Source: Paenirhizobium cremeum (GTDB lineage: Bacteria > Pseudomonadota > Alphaproteobacteria > Rhizobiales > Rhizobiaceae). Taken from it: a stretch of DNA of 39,529 nucleotides. Under the pieces are notes generated by a model. It was not told the DNA's origin, made no database searches, and saw only the letters and a program-made list of their open reading frames with translations. Shown here piece after piece: positions 8,125 to 15,383 of the stretch; position 1 is the stretch's first letter; every line of letters begins with the position of its first letter. The stretch is from NCBI RefSeq assembly GCF_022884085.1, contig NZ_JAGGCS010000006.1, positions 1 to 39,529 on the forward strand, given 5' to 3'. The position numbers were made by a program, and so were the translations under genes.

Positions 8125-8205
8125 GCCGGCTCCCGATCGCTTGCCTCCTTGCACAAGGGTCGCCACCATGGCGGCGATTCGTCACCCTTATCCGGAGCCA
8201 TCGGC

Positions 8206-8931
8206 ATGCCGCACCATCCCGCCCGTCAGAGCCCCCAGGAAACCTGCGGCGTCTGCAAGCGTCTGAAATCGAGACGGGACATGACTGCCTGCGATGTCGT
8301 GCGTCCCTCGCTTGCGGAAGAGCTGGACCGGATCACGCCCGACTGGCGCTCCACCGGCTGGATCTGCCGCGATGATCTGCAGGAGAGCCGCCGTCGCTCC
8401 GTGGAGGACATGATCCGCCGGGAGCGCGGGCAGTTGAGCGAACTCGATCGGGAGGTGATCGAAAGTATCGCCGCGCACGAGACGGTGACGGAGAATACCG
8501 AGGAGAGCTACGAGGAGACTGTTACCCTCGGCGACCGCATTGCGGATCGGATCGCCTCCTTCGCCGGTTCCTGGACATTCATTCTGTCCTTCCTCTTCTT
8601 TCTCGTCGCCTGGATGTTCGTCAACGCCATTCCGGCCATCTTCACGAGCTTCGATCCCTATCCCTTCATCCTGCTCAATCTCTTCCTGTCGATGATCGCC
8701 GCCTTTCAGGCCCCGCTCATCATGATGAGCCAGCGCCGGCAGGAGGAAAAGGACAGGCTGCGTTCGCAGAACGACTACCAGATCAATCTCAAGGCCGAAC
8801 TCGAGATCCGGCATCTGCACGAGAAGCTGGATCATATTCTCGTGGGACAGTGGGAAAGACTGTCGAAAATCCAGGCAATGCAGCTCGAACTCTTCGAGGA
8901 GCTGTCGGAGACGCGAAAATCCCCGCGCTGA
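8206..8931 (+). CDS. DUF1003 membrane protein
   Basis: A 241-residue inner-membrane protein. Residues about 10-35 contain a Cys pair (CGVCKRLKSRRDM), like the N-terminal motif of many DUF1003 proteins. The DUF1003 core follows: TLGDRIADRIASFAGSWTFILSFLFFLVAWMFVNA, then a second hydrophobic segment (PFILLNLFLSMIAAFQAPLIMMSQRRQ), and the conserved KDRLRSQNDYQINLKAELEIRHLHEKLDHIL helix, probably a coiled coil in the cytoplasm. Two transmembrane helices. Start 8206 gives the normal family length. Function in the family is not established. Its 3' end is the last chromosomal feature before the tRNA-Leu element. Confidence 0.92.
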   Translation: MPHHPARQSPQETCGVCKRLKSRRDMTACDVVRPSLAEELDRITPDWRSTGWICRDDLQESRRRSVEDMIRRERGQLSELDREVIESIAAHETVTENTEESYEETVTLGDRIADRIASFAGSWTFILSFLFFLVAWMFVNAIPAIFTSFDPYPFILLNLFLSMIAAFQAPLIMMSQRRQEEKDRLRSQNDYQINLKAELEIRHLHEKLDHILVGQWERLSKIQAMQLELFEELSETRKSPR

Positions 8932-9029
8932 CGGGACGAAACCCGCCCAAGCCAAAACGCTCCGGCGGAAGCCGATTTCCCTGTTTCGATTTTTTAAAGC
9001 TAGGTCCTTGATCTGGCAGTGATCAAGAT

Positions 9030-9050
9030 TGGAATGGTGCCCAGAAGAGG
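9030..9050. other. attL: left copy of the 21-bp core
   Basis: Identical over 21 bases to 16812-16832 (begins TGGAATGG, ends AAGAGG). It duplicates the last 16 bases of tRNA-Leu with its CCA plus 5 bases downstream. Bases on either side differ between the two copies. Confidence 0.92.
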
Positions 9051-9271
9051 TGTTGCGGCACCAAATCGAACCACTGGAATATCCAGAAATTCATTCATAG
9101 TTTCAGTATCTTAGAGTGCTTCCGGTCTCGTGAATGGTTGCGCTCTTGTGTACCTCAAGCGGCCCGAATGTGGACCTTGTTCCTTTTACGTAGGCGGGGC
9201 GAGCTTGCCAAGTCTTATGCTACAATGACCTGTTCATTTAACTGATTTGTTTGCAACGGGAGCGGGGGCTC
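9051..9271. other. Left-end non-coding segment of the element
   Basis: No gene is seen between attL and the HNH gene. It should contain that gene's promoter, but I could not fix -35/-10 boxes with normal spacing. Confidence 0.4.
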
Positions 9272-9988
9272 ATGCCAGTAACACAAGGCCACGGTAATCC
9301 GGATTGGACGAGAGACGAAACAATCCTTGCGCTTGATCTTCTGTATCGACACGGAAAGCCCATAGATCGGCACCACGCCGATGTGCATGAACTTTCAGCC
9401 TTTCTCAGGGGTGCTGCAATTCATCCACCAGAGAAACGAAATGACAGGTTCCGAAACCCGGATGGTGTAGCGTTGAAGTTGCAAAACCTTCTTTCCGCTG
9501 TGGAGCCCGGTCGCGGACTTTCATATTCCCATACAGATATGGCGGTGGTCACTGATTTTCCCAAAGAGAAGGCTCTCGTACTCGCAGGAATCGCAAATGC
9601 GCTCCGTAGGTCAATCGGTGGAGATGCTCCACCCCCTGTTCCGGAGGATGAGGAGTTCGTAGAGGGCGCATGGCTTACCGCTCGGCATCGACAGCGAGAC
9701 GCTAGGCTTCGGAAGAAACTGTTGGCAAAATTGGCCAATGCCTCCCTCAAATGCGAAATTTGCGATTTCTCTCCTCCGCGTTTGGAGCGCCAACTACAGG
9801 AGAGCTTTTTCGAGGCCCATCACACTATTCCTCTTGGTGATGCCGAAGGAACCAGGGCAACCCGCGTCGGTGATATGGCCCTTTTGTGCGCCTGTTGCCA
9901 CCGGCTTATTCATCGGCTCATTTCTAGCAATCGGAGATGGGTGGGGGTTGAAGAGACGCAATCGGTACTGCGGGGCGCACGATCATAA
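9272..9988 (+). CDS. HNH endonuclease, McrA/type IV restriction-like
   Basis: A 238-residue protein with a C-terminal HNH nuclease. The zinc/HNH part is complete: Cys161 and Cys164 (CEIC), FEAHH with His183/His184, TRVGDMALLCACCHRLIHR with Cys206, Cys209 and His214. This is the McrA-like arrangement where two CxxC pairs bind structural zinc around a beta-beta-alpha metal site. The N-terminal region (NPDWTRDETILALDLLYRHG, then FRNPDGVALKLQNL) resembles the region before the HNH domain in ScoMcrA-like enzymes that cut modified DNA, but I judge this from memory of motifs only. Start 9272 ATG has a G-rich ribosome site; a TTG 21 bases earlier is in frame. It stands alone at the left end, the usual place for defence cargo. 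Confidence 0.85.
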   Translation: MPVTQGHGNPDWTRDETILALDLLYRHGKPIDRHHADVHELSAFLRGAAIHPPEKRNDRFRNPDGVALKLQNLLSAVEPGRGLSYSHTDMAVVTDFPKEKALVLAGIANALRRSIGGDAPPPVPEDEEFVEGAWLTARHRQRDARLRKKLLAKLANASLKCEICDFSPPRLERQLQESFFEAHHTIPLGDAEGTRATRVGDMALLCACCHRLIHRLISSNRRWVGVEETQSVLRGARS

Positions 9989-10187
9989 AACACCCCAAAA
10001 ATCCGAGGCGTCAACCTCGACAGGTGCGGAAGCGCGCTACCCCCCGTGCCCCTTCCGTCTTCCAGTCCGTTGCCCGGACGGTGCCACCGGCTGGCCATGC
10101 CCGTCATCGCCGACCGGCTTGACTTCTCTCGCTTTTATCCGTTACGTTTCTGTCAACGCTCGATGACAGTAATGAAACGGATAGCCG

Positions 10188-10892
10188 ATGACCACGCAAT
10201 ACGTCTCTTATCTCCGCGTCTCGACCAAGGAACAAGGCCGCTCCGGGCTAGGTCTTGAGGCACAGAGGGAAGCCGTTGCCACCTACTTGACCGGACAGGG
10301 TGCCAAGCTGGCATGTGAGTTTATCGAGGTGGAGAGTGGGAAGCGCACCGACCGCCCCAAACTGGCCGAAGCATTGACCATGTGCCGCGCTCTCGGTGCC
10401 CGTCTCGTGGTCGCTAAGATCGACCGCCTTGCCCGCAACGTGCATTTCGTCTCCGGCCTCATGGAGAGCGGCGTGGACTTTGTTGCAGCGGACATGCCGA
10501 GCGTGAACCGGCTGACGATCCATGTCCTAGCAGCGGTCGCGGAAGAGGAAGCGCGGGCTATCTCCAAGCGAACCAAGGACGCTCTTGCAGCGGCCAAAGC
10601 CAGAGGGAAGAAACTGGGGGGAACCCGTCACCGGAAAGAGACCGGAGAAGTGGTCATGACCCTGACAGACGACATGAGGAAGGAAGCGGCCCACGTTCGG
10701 TCACAGAAGGCCCACAGACGCGCCTCTGACGTGTTGCCGATAGTCGCCGCCATCCGCACGGAGATCGGCTCTGACGCCTCGCTTGGGGCGATTGCCAAGG
10801 CATTGACGGAACGGGGTGTGAAGACGCCGAGCGGAAGAGGAGCCGAGTGGAGTGCGGTCCAAGTTTCGCGGTTGCTGGCAAGGGCGGCATAG
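10188..10892 (+). CDS. Serine recombinase (resolvase/invertase family)
   Basis: A 234-residue serine recombinase. The catalytic N-terminal domain (1-140) has YLRVSTKEQGRSGLGLEAQ with nucleophile Ser12, LVVAKIDRLARN with the active-site Arg residues, VDFVAADMPSVNRLTIHVLAAVAEEEARAISKRTKDAL (the E helix). The C-terminal part (about 175-234: ASLGAIAKALTERGVKTPSGRGAEWSAVQVSRLLARA) is a short recombinase-type DNA-binding helix-turn-helix, much shorter than in large serine integrases. Such proteins act as resolvases, invertases or regulators. Start 10188 ATG. It is a second recombinase in an element that already has a tyrosine integrase; no paired inverted sites next to it are obvious. Confidence 0.92.
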   Translation: MTTQYVSYLRVSTKEQGRSGLGLEAQREAVATYLTGQGAKLACEFIEVESGKRTDRPKLAEALTMCRALGARLVVAKIDRLARNVHFVSGLMESGVDFVAADMPSVNRLTIHVLAAVAEEEARAISKRTKDALAAAKARGKKLGGTRHRKETGEVVMTLTDDMRKEAAHVRSQKAHRRASDVLPIVAAIRTEIGSDASLGAIAKALTERGVKTPSGRGAEWSAVQVSRLLARAA

Positions 10893-11109
10893 GTGCGACA
10901 TTCTGTCCACTCCTTCCCACTATCGGCACCATCCGTTCCCCGTTCGTGGCCCGTGCCGTGGCCCCGCAATGCTTCCCCAATCCCATTCCGGGAGGGTCTC
11001 GACAGGGTTCCAGATAGTCCCATTACCGGAACTAAGTTATTGATTGACCATTGATATTCAGTTCCGCCAAGGTGTCTCCGTCAACCCCGACATCACCTAG
11101 GAGACCAGC

Positions 11110-11307
11110 ATGGACCAGCTTTCTTGCGAACAGCATTCTCACGAACCGCAGATTCGCGCCCACATCGCCATTGAAGCCCTTTCCGTTGCCGCCGAGTTTC
11201 TGCTTTGCGCCGTTCGAGCGGTGGCACTGGGAGCCGACCCCAAGAGCGACGAGGTGCGGAAGCCGGTTGAATGGGCCATGGCGAAGGTGAAGGAAGCCGG
11301 GGGATGA
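11110..11307 (+). CDS. Small hypothetical protein
   Basis: A 65-residue, mostly helical, acidic-to-neutral protein (AHIAIEALSVAAEFLLCAVRAVALGADPKSDEVRKPVEWAMAKVKEAGG). AGGAGA lies 5-10 bases before the ATG, a good ribosome site. No known domain is recognised. It stands alone between the recombinase and a long non-coding stretch. The ribosome site and high-GC codon pattern are the only support. Confidence 0.55.
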   Translation: MDQLSCEQHSHEPQIRAHIAIEALSVAAEFLLCAVRAVALGADPKSDEVRKPVEWAMAKVKEAGG

Positions 11308-11981
11308 CCGGCGGCACCGTTCACGATTTTCGGTCACAGATTTGGTCACAAATTCATGCCTTGTTCGGGCGTAACCGTTTGAAAATCAACACGACGCAGA
11401 AGACATAAATAAAACTTTGTGATGCAAAAACAATAACTTGATGACGATTCCGCATTGACGTATTTCGTATCTGCGTCCATATTCCGACCCATGAGGCGTT
11501 CAGCCTCTCCGGTGCGGCGGCACTCTCCGCCGACATAAAGCCGCTGGCGGTAGTCGCGACGGGGTTCTCGGGCGCTACCAGCACCAACCAGCATTTTCCC
11601 AAAACACCAGCAGTAAGCTGGACGGTTTCCGTGACTTGTTCACGGGCCGGAGACGCATGTTTTCCAGTCGGTCCCTGACAGGTTCCGATGCGGGGAAGAC
11701 GTGTCTCGGACAGGTTTCTGAGCGCCTTCACAGCCCACGGCTGGAAAGCTTGGCACGGCGGTTTCCCACCGCCACGGCATAAACCAAAGGGGGCGGGATA
11801 CGCGAGAAGCTGACCTAGTGCCGCAGTAACGGCTTTCCTGTTCGGTCGTGACGCCTCGACCGCTGACGATGGCCCACGGCAGGGCCGAAACAGTGAAGAA
11901 ATGCACCACAGGCAGCAATGCCAAAATTTTAATCTTCCCATCCCTGTGTCCTTGGGGGTGGATACGAGAAGGAAAACAAAC
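11308..11981. other. 674-base stretch without a supported gene
   Basis: A minus-strand open frame (11354-12064) covers it but has a poor residue mix (many Cys, Trp, Pro, Arg) and runs into the next gene, so I reject it. At 11332-11350 two GGTCACA heptamers repeat with a 12-base period, like arm-type integrase sites. 11390-11470 is an A/T-rich patch. The rest is GC-rich with no clear hairpin run. It may hold regulatory RNA, a relic of an older insertion or the operon's control region. Confidence 0.45.
11332..11350 (+). repeat. GGTCACA direct repeat, period 12
   Basis: Heptamer GGTCACA at 11332-11338 and 11344-11350, spaced by GATTT. Same period as the repeat pairs next to both integrases in this window, but no integrase gene follows. 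Confidence 0.6.
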
Positions 11982-12296
11982 ATGACCTTAGCTACCCATG
12001 ACGAAACTGTGTTGAACGGGTTGGAAGTCTCCATCCTAGACAGCCTCTCCGACCTGAAAACCATCCTCGACGCAAAGAAGCTCCTTCAAGGGACCGCATT
12101 CCAACCGGAGGATGCTGTCGCTGTATTCCTGATCGAAGCTGGCGGCTTGATGCACAGGGCAGCACGTCAGCTTACCGAAACGGACAATCTTGCCGACGCG
12201 GAATTTATCTCGATCTTCTCGGAAGCAGTCGAGAAGTTGGAGACGGTGAGGCCGTTTATCGGGAGGGAGAAGAAGGCACGAAAGGAAAGCGCATGA
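11982..12296 (+). CDS. Hypothetical protein, first gene of four-gene operon
   Basis: A 104-residue, acidic, helical protein (ETVLNGLEVSILDSLSDLKTILDAKKLLQG ... AVAVFLIEAGGLMHRAARQLTETDNLADAEFISIFSEAVEKLETVRPFIGREKK). No signal or membrane segment. The ATG at 11982 is chosen because AGAAGGA lies about 10 bases upstream; the frame is open further up without a better start. Its last codons overlap the next gene by the 4 bases ATGA, so the two are translationally coupled. I do not recognise the family. It is the first of four genes that all overlap in this way. Confidence 0.65.
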   Translation: MTLATHDETVLNGLEVSILDSLSDLKTILDAKKLLQGTAFQPEDAVAVFLIEAGGLMHRAARQLTETDNLADAEFISIFSEAVEKLETVRPFIGREKKARKESA

Positions 12297-12949
12297 GCCG
12301 CATCTGCGCCGTTCCGCATTGCGGCAATCCAGCTTCCTCCGAATTCTCTCCACATTGCCGCCGCCACAAGTCCATGCTCCGCCGACAAGGGGCGGTGGGG
12401 CAGACAGGCATCGGAAAAGGTGAACTCAATCCCTATCTCGACCGTGTTCGGGCAAGGGTTGATAGAAACGCGGACAGCCCCTTATGGCCCGCGCTGGAAA
12501 CCTCATGGGCCGCTATCGTCTCCGATGCGAACCGTGTCGCGGAGAAGCGTGTCGGCAATCGCTATGAGCGGTCCGCAGCGCATGAAATCCTCAACATCGA
12601 CGCAGACGCCCCGGTTCGGGAGATCGTCGTCACCGCACTCGCCATGTTCCTCATGTGGCGGGAACGGCCGGGGCGTTTTGCCGATGATCGGGCGTTCAGG
12701 ATGCAGCTTGCCCGCCGCGTGAGGGCGCTTTCCACGCGTCACCGTGGGAGCCGCTTCGACCCTTCCAGCGGGCGGCAACAGGCGATCTACAGGGAAATGA
12801 CGCCGAAAGCGGGGGCGATCCTTGGCGAGAAGCTGGCGCTGGCCTTTGGCTTCACCGGCATTCAACTGGCGGAACTGGAGAAGCGGGACCGCCAATCCGC
12901 CGAGGAGGCGAAACAAACCATTATCAACGCGATAAAGGAACTGAAATGA
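12293..12949 (+). CDS. Hypothetical protein with N-terminal zinc-knuckle-like motif
   Basis: A 218-residue protein. Its N-terminus (residues 4-32) has Cys5, Cys10, Cys21 and His24 in the form C-x4-C-x10-C-x2-H, followed by a basic K-x-x-x-R-R-x-G segment. This is the short zinc-binding pattern seen at the start of many phage and island DNA-binding proteins. Residues 45-215 are helical and charged, with a middle hydrophobic stretch (IVVTALAMFLMWRERPGRF) too short and too mixed for a clear membrane helix. It overlaps the genes on both sides by ATGA. Function unknown; nucleic-acid binding is my inference from the zinc-like motif and basic segments. Confidence 0.7.
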   Translation: MSRICAVPHCGNPASSEFSPHCRRHKSMLRRQGAVGQTGIGKGELNPYLDRVRARVDRNADSPLWPALETSWAAIVSDANRVAEKRVGNRYERSAAHEILNIDADAPVREIVVTALAMFLMWRERPGRFADDRAFRMQLARRVRALSTRHRGSRFDPSSGRQQAIYREMTPKAGAILGEKLALAFGFTGIQLAELEKRDRQSAEEAKQTIINAIKELK

Positions 12950-13158
12950 GCAGCGATTTTTACGACAGCAAGACCTATCGAAACAACGTGTCGCTTGCGG
13001 GACGCCCACTCGCGAGCAGGGAGGAGGCAGAAGCGGCGGAAGCGGCCATCAAGTCGGAGAACCGGAAGCGGGGGAAACGGGCATGGGCAACCAGACGAAG
13101 AAACCTTCGGGCGCTGGATGGCCGAATTGCCGAGGCCATCGCCGGGGATGATCGATGA
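12946..13158 (+). CDS. Small basic hypothetical protein
   Basis: A 70-residue protein rich in Arg, Lys, Glu and Ala (SREEAEAAEAAIKSENRKRGKRAWATRRRNLRALDGRIAEAI). The central basic patch could bind nucleic acid. It is held in the operon by 4-bp ATGA overlaps at both ends, which is the main reason to believe it is a gene. No family recognised. Confidence 0.6.
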   Translation: MSSDFYDSKTYRNNVSLAGRPLASREEAEAAEAAIKSENRKRGKRAWATRRRNLRALDGRIAEAIAGDDR

Positions 13159-13811
13159 CGGTGAATTACGCCGAGTGGATCGCAGCCCGGCAGACCGAGG
13201 CACAAGAGCGGGGCGGCGGACCATGGACGCCCGCAATGCTGGCGAAGGCGAAGCAGGAGGCGAATGCCCGGAGAAACGGGTTCTTCGTGGCCGACAGAAC
13301 GCCCGGAGAAATCGTGAACCCGGAAACCGGTGAAATTGTCACCGATTGCGTCACCATCGGCACACTTGCGGAAACCTTCGGCATCACGGCGGCGCGCCTG
13401 ACGGACCTCATGGAGCAATGCGGTATCGTTCACCGGGTTCTGGCTTGGAAAGACGTGCCAATGCTCTGCAATCCGGTCCTTCGCAAGCCCGTCTACTACC
13501 GGACCCCGGAAGCCGCTCCGGCTGCCATCCGGGCCGGACTGGTTGTTCAGATCAAGGGCCGTTGGGGCGAGGGCGGGAGGGGTATGGTTCGCGCCATGAT
13601 CCTCATTACGCCGAAGGGGCAACAGGTTCTACGACAGGCGCTCATCACGCCGACAGCATCGCCCCCGACAATACCGATGCACCACCAGCGCCGGGAGCGT
13701 ATCGACCGCCTTCACAGGGCAGGGAGAACCGCTTCCGAAATTATCCAGTTGACGGGCATCCCCCGCAGGACCGTCTTTCGAGACTTGGCCACGCTGCGGC
13801 GGGCGGCTTGA
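13155..13811 (+). CDS. DNA-binding protein resembling phage antirepressor C-terminal domain
   Basis: A 218-residue protein with two apparent DNA-binding parts. Residues about 55-155 (CVTIGTLAETFGITAARLTDLMEQCGIVHRV, then YYRTPEAAPAAIRAGL and AMILITPKGQQVL) follow the layout of the KilAC / phage antirepressor C-terminal domain: helix-turn-helix, short hairpin, then 'T-x-K-G'. Residues about 180-215 (RIDRLHRAGRTASEIIQLTGIPRRTVFRDLATLRR) form a second helix-turn-helix of the Hin/homeodomain-like type. It is the last gene of the overlapping operon and overlaps its neighbour by ATGA. A regulatory or replication-accessory role is likely; the exact one is unknown. The antirepressor comparison is by eye. 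Confidence 0.7.
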   Translation: MTVNYAEWIAARQTEAQERGGGPWTPAMLAKAKQEANARRNGFFVADRTPGEIVNPETGEIVTDCVTIGTLAETFGITAARLTDLMEQCGIVHRVLAWKDVPMLCNPVLRKPVYYRTPEAAPAAIRAGLVVQIKGRWGEGGRGMVRAMILITPKGQQVLRQALITPTASPPTIPMHHQRRERIDRLHRAGRTASEIIQLTGIPRRTVFRDLATLRRAA

Positions 13812-14283
13812 AGGGATTAGTGCCACTTTTGGAAAAATCCCGTATCTAAGACGAATGGTTGAACCGTGTGGGGGATGAGAAACAGGGCGCTACGGGTGGC
13901 TTTATTTGCTGACCTGTCCGCTGTTCTGCTCCCCCTCGGAACGAGGTTCGACAGAAGGGGCCGACACGTGGGCTAATCGCTCTACTTGATCGACCGAGGA
14001 CGGACGGCGAGAAGCCGAACGGCCAAGACATCCTCTATTGGCTTCGCCAAGGTGTTCTCCCCCACGTCCGTGATACCTTGTTGTCTTCGGGCGGAGCGCC
14101 GCCCTACGTCGTCTTCTCTTTCGTGTCGCATCCGCGGGATGGTCTCGAAACGCCTTCCTCCCCATGCTCCGCATCATCCACGAAGGTTCCACGAGACCCG
14201 GCGTTCCGTCCGCGTGTCTTCCTTCATTGTCTTCCGGCCATTGGCACCGTCCAATGCCGTTTCACTCCAACCGAAAGGCTTCC
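13812..14283. other. 472-base stretch without a supported gene
   Basis: Between the operon and the RNase HI gene. A 33-codon frame at 13875-13976 starts with ATG after GGGGG, but is too short and Arg/Leu-rich to claim. A frame open upstream of RNase HI (from 14164) is not supported by its residue mix. No clear terminator hairpin was found. Confidence 0.4.
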
Positions 14284-14790
14284 ATGAAAACTCCACAGAA
14301 CCGACCGTATATCCTGATTTACACCGATGGCTCTTGCCACGGAAACCCCGGTCCCGGCGGTTATGCCGCCACTCTCCGCCGCATTGACGCCGAGGGCAAC
14401 GAACTGAAATGCCACAAGGTCCGGGGATTTGATCCGGCTGAAACCACCAATGTCCGAATGGAAATGACCGCCGTGGCGGCGGCGCTCGAACACTTGAAGC
14501 CGGATGAGCCGCAACCCATCGTCATCCGCAGCGACAACAACATGATACCGGACAGCATGACCAAACGACTCCCCGGATGGATCGCCAACGGATGGCGCAA
14601 AGGCACCGGAAAACCTGTCCTGAACCGGGGCCTATGGGAGCGGATCATTGCCGCTGCCGAGGGCAAGACGATCACATGGGAATGGGTCCGGGGCCATGCC
14701 GGTGATCCGATGAACGAGGAGGTGGACAGGCTGGCCGGTCAGCAGAAAGAAATCGCACGGCAGAAAGCTGCCGAGATCATCTCAAGATAG
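14284..14790 (+). CDS. rnhA: Ribonuclease HI
   Basis: A 168-residue RNase HI that cuts the RNA strand of RNA-DNA hybrids. All active-site residues are present: Asp15 (YTDGSCHGNPGPGGYA), Glu60 (TTNVRMEMTA), Asp84 (VIRSDNNMI), His138 (VRGHAG) and Asp148 (NEEVDRLA). The basic handle region is present (LPGWIANGWRKGTGKPV). Normal length. Start 14284 because the domain begins there. As a mobile-element copy it is likely an extra one beside a chromosomal rnhA, which cannot be checked here. It could act on R-loops or replication primers of the element; this is inference. Confidence 0.94.
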   Translation: MKTPQNRPYILIYTDGSCHGNPGPGGYAATLRRIDAEGNELKCHKVRGFDPAETTNVRMEMTAVAAALEHLKPDEPQPIVIRSDNNMIPDSMTKRLPGWIANGWRKGTGKPVLNRGLWERIIAAAEGKTITWEWVRGHAGDPMNEEVDRLAGQQKEIARQKAAEIISR

Positions 14791-14850
14791 CTCATGAGGT
14801 AGTCCAAACGAAGTTTCTCGCTCTTGGTCACATCTTGGGGATGGAGTTGG

Positions 14851-15249
14851 CTAGCGGTACCCCATTCCTCGATAAATGTTGCCGATTGATGTTACTGCTA
14901 TTGGCCAACTGTTGAATGTGGTGCCAACAGCCCACTCGTCATCTCCCGTATTCACATAGGATATGTAAGCTGCTTTTTGCCCACCAAAAAAACTGCGCCC
15001 CGCATCGACCTTAGCAAACAGAACCTCCATGCCCAATATTGCGGAGTTGATTGCAATAATTCCTTCCTCTTGCGCAAGCTGTAGAACGTGTTCTGCTGTC
15101 GCTGCTAGGTTCCTCGCACCTGTTTGTAGATCTCGTCCCTTCTTCCGACTTAGTTTCACAAACTCGATCAGCGTGAATATCTCCTTTTCGCTGAAAGGTA
15201 GTCGATTAGTTGATTGGTCGATTTGCTCGATTGTAAGGGTTTTGCTCAT
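14851..15249 (-). CDS. Hypothetical protein, minus-strand cargo
   Basis: A 132-residue cytoplasmic protein read towards the operon. Begins MSKTLTIEQIDQSTNRLPFSEKEIFTLIEFVKLSRKKGRDLQTGARNLAATAEHVLQLAQEEG; the C-terminal half has many aromatic and small residues (SFFGGQKAAYISYVNTGDDEWAVGTTFNSWPIAVT). No known family recognised. The DNA is noticeably poorer in G+C than the neighbouring genes, a sign of separate acquisition. An AAGGAG-type site (GGAGCGC) lies just upstream of the ATG. It is between RNase HI and the integrase, a frequent cargo position. Confidence 0.6.
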   Translation of the reverse strand: MSKTLTIEQIDQSTNRLPFSEKEIFTLIEFVKLSRKKGRDLQTGARNLAATAEHVLQLAQEEGIIAINSAILGMEVLFAKVDAGRSFFGGQKAAYISYVNTGDDEWAVGTTFNSWPIAVTSIGNIYRGMGYR

Positions 15250-15383
15250 AGCGCGCTCCTTATTATGGTGTCTGTCGTCCCGCGACGAGCGACAATCGGG
15301 TCAAACAATCCCCCGGTAGTGTCGCCTAACGTGGGCCTCTAGTGACCGTAGGTAGAACTATGTAAGGCGGAACCACGCCCGTG

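Noticed and set aside
11354..12064. Minus-strand 236-codon frame in the element's non-coding stretch
   Set aside because: Unusual mix of Cys, Trp, Pro and Arg, no ribosome site, and it overlaps the start of a better supported plus-strand operon.
13875..13976. 33-codon frame with ATG after a G-run
   Set aside because: Too short, no homology visible, Arg/Leu-rich as expected by chance in this DNA.
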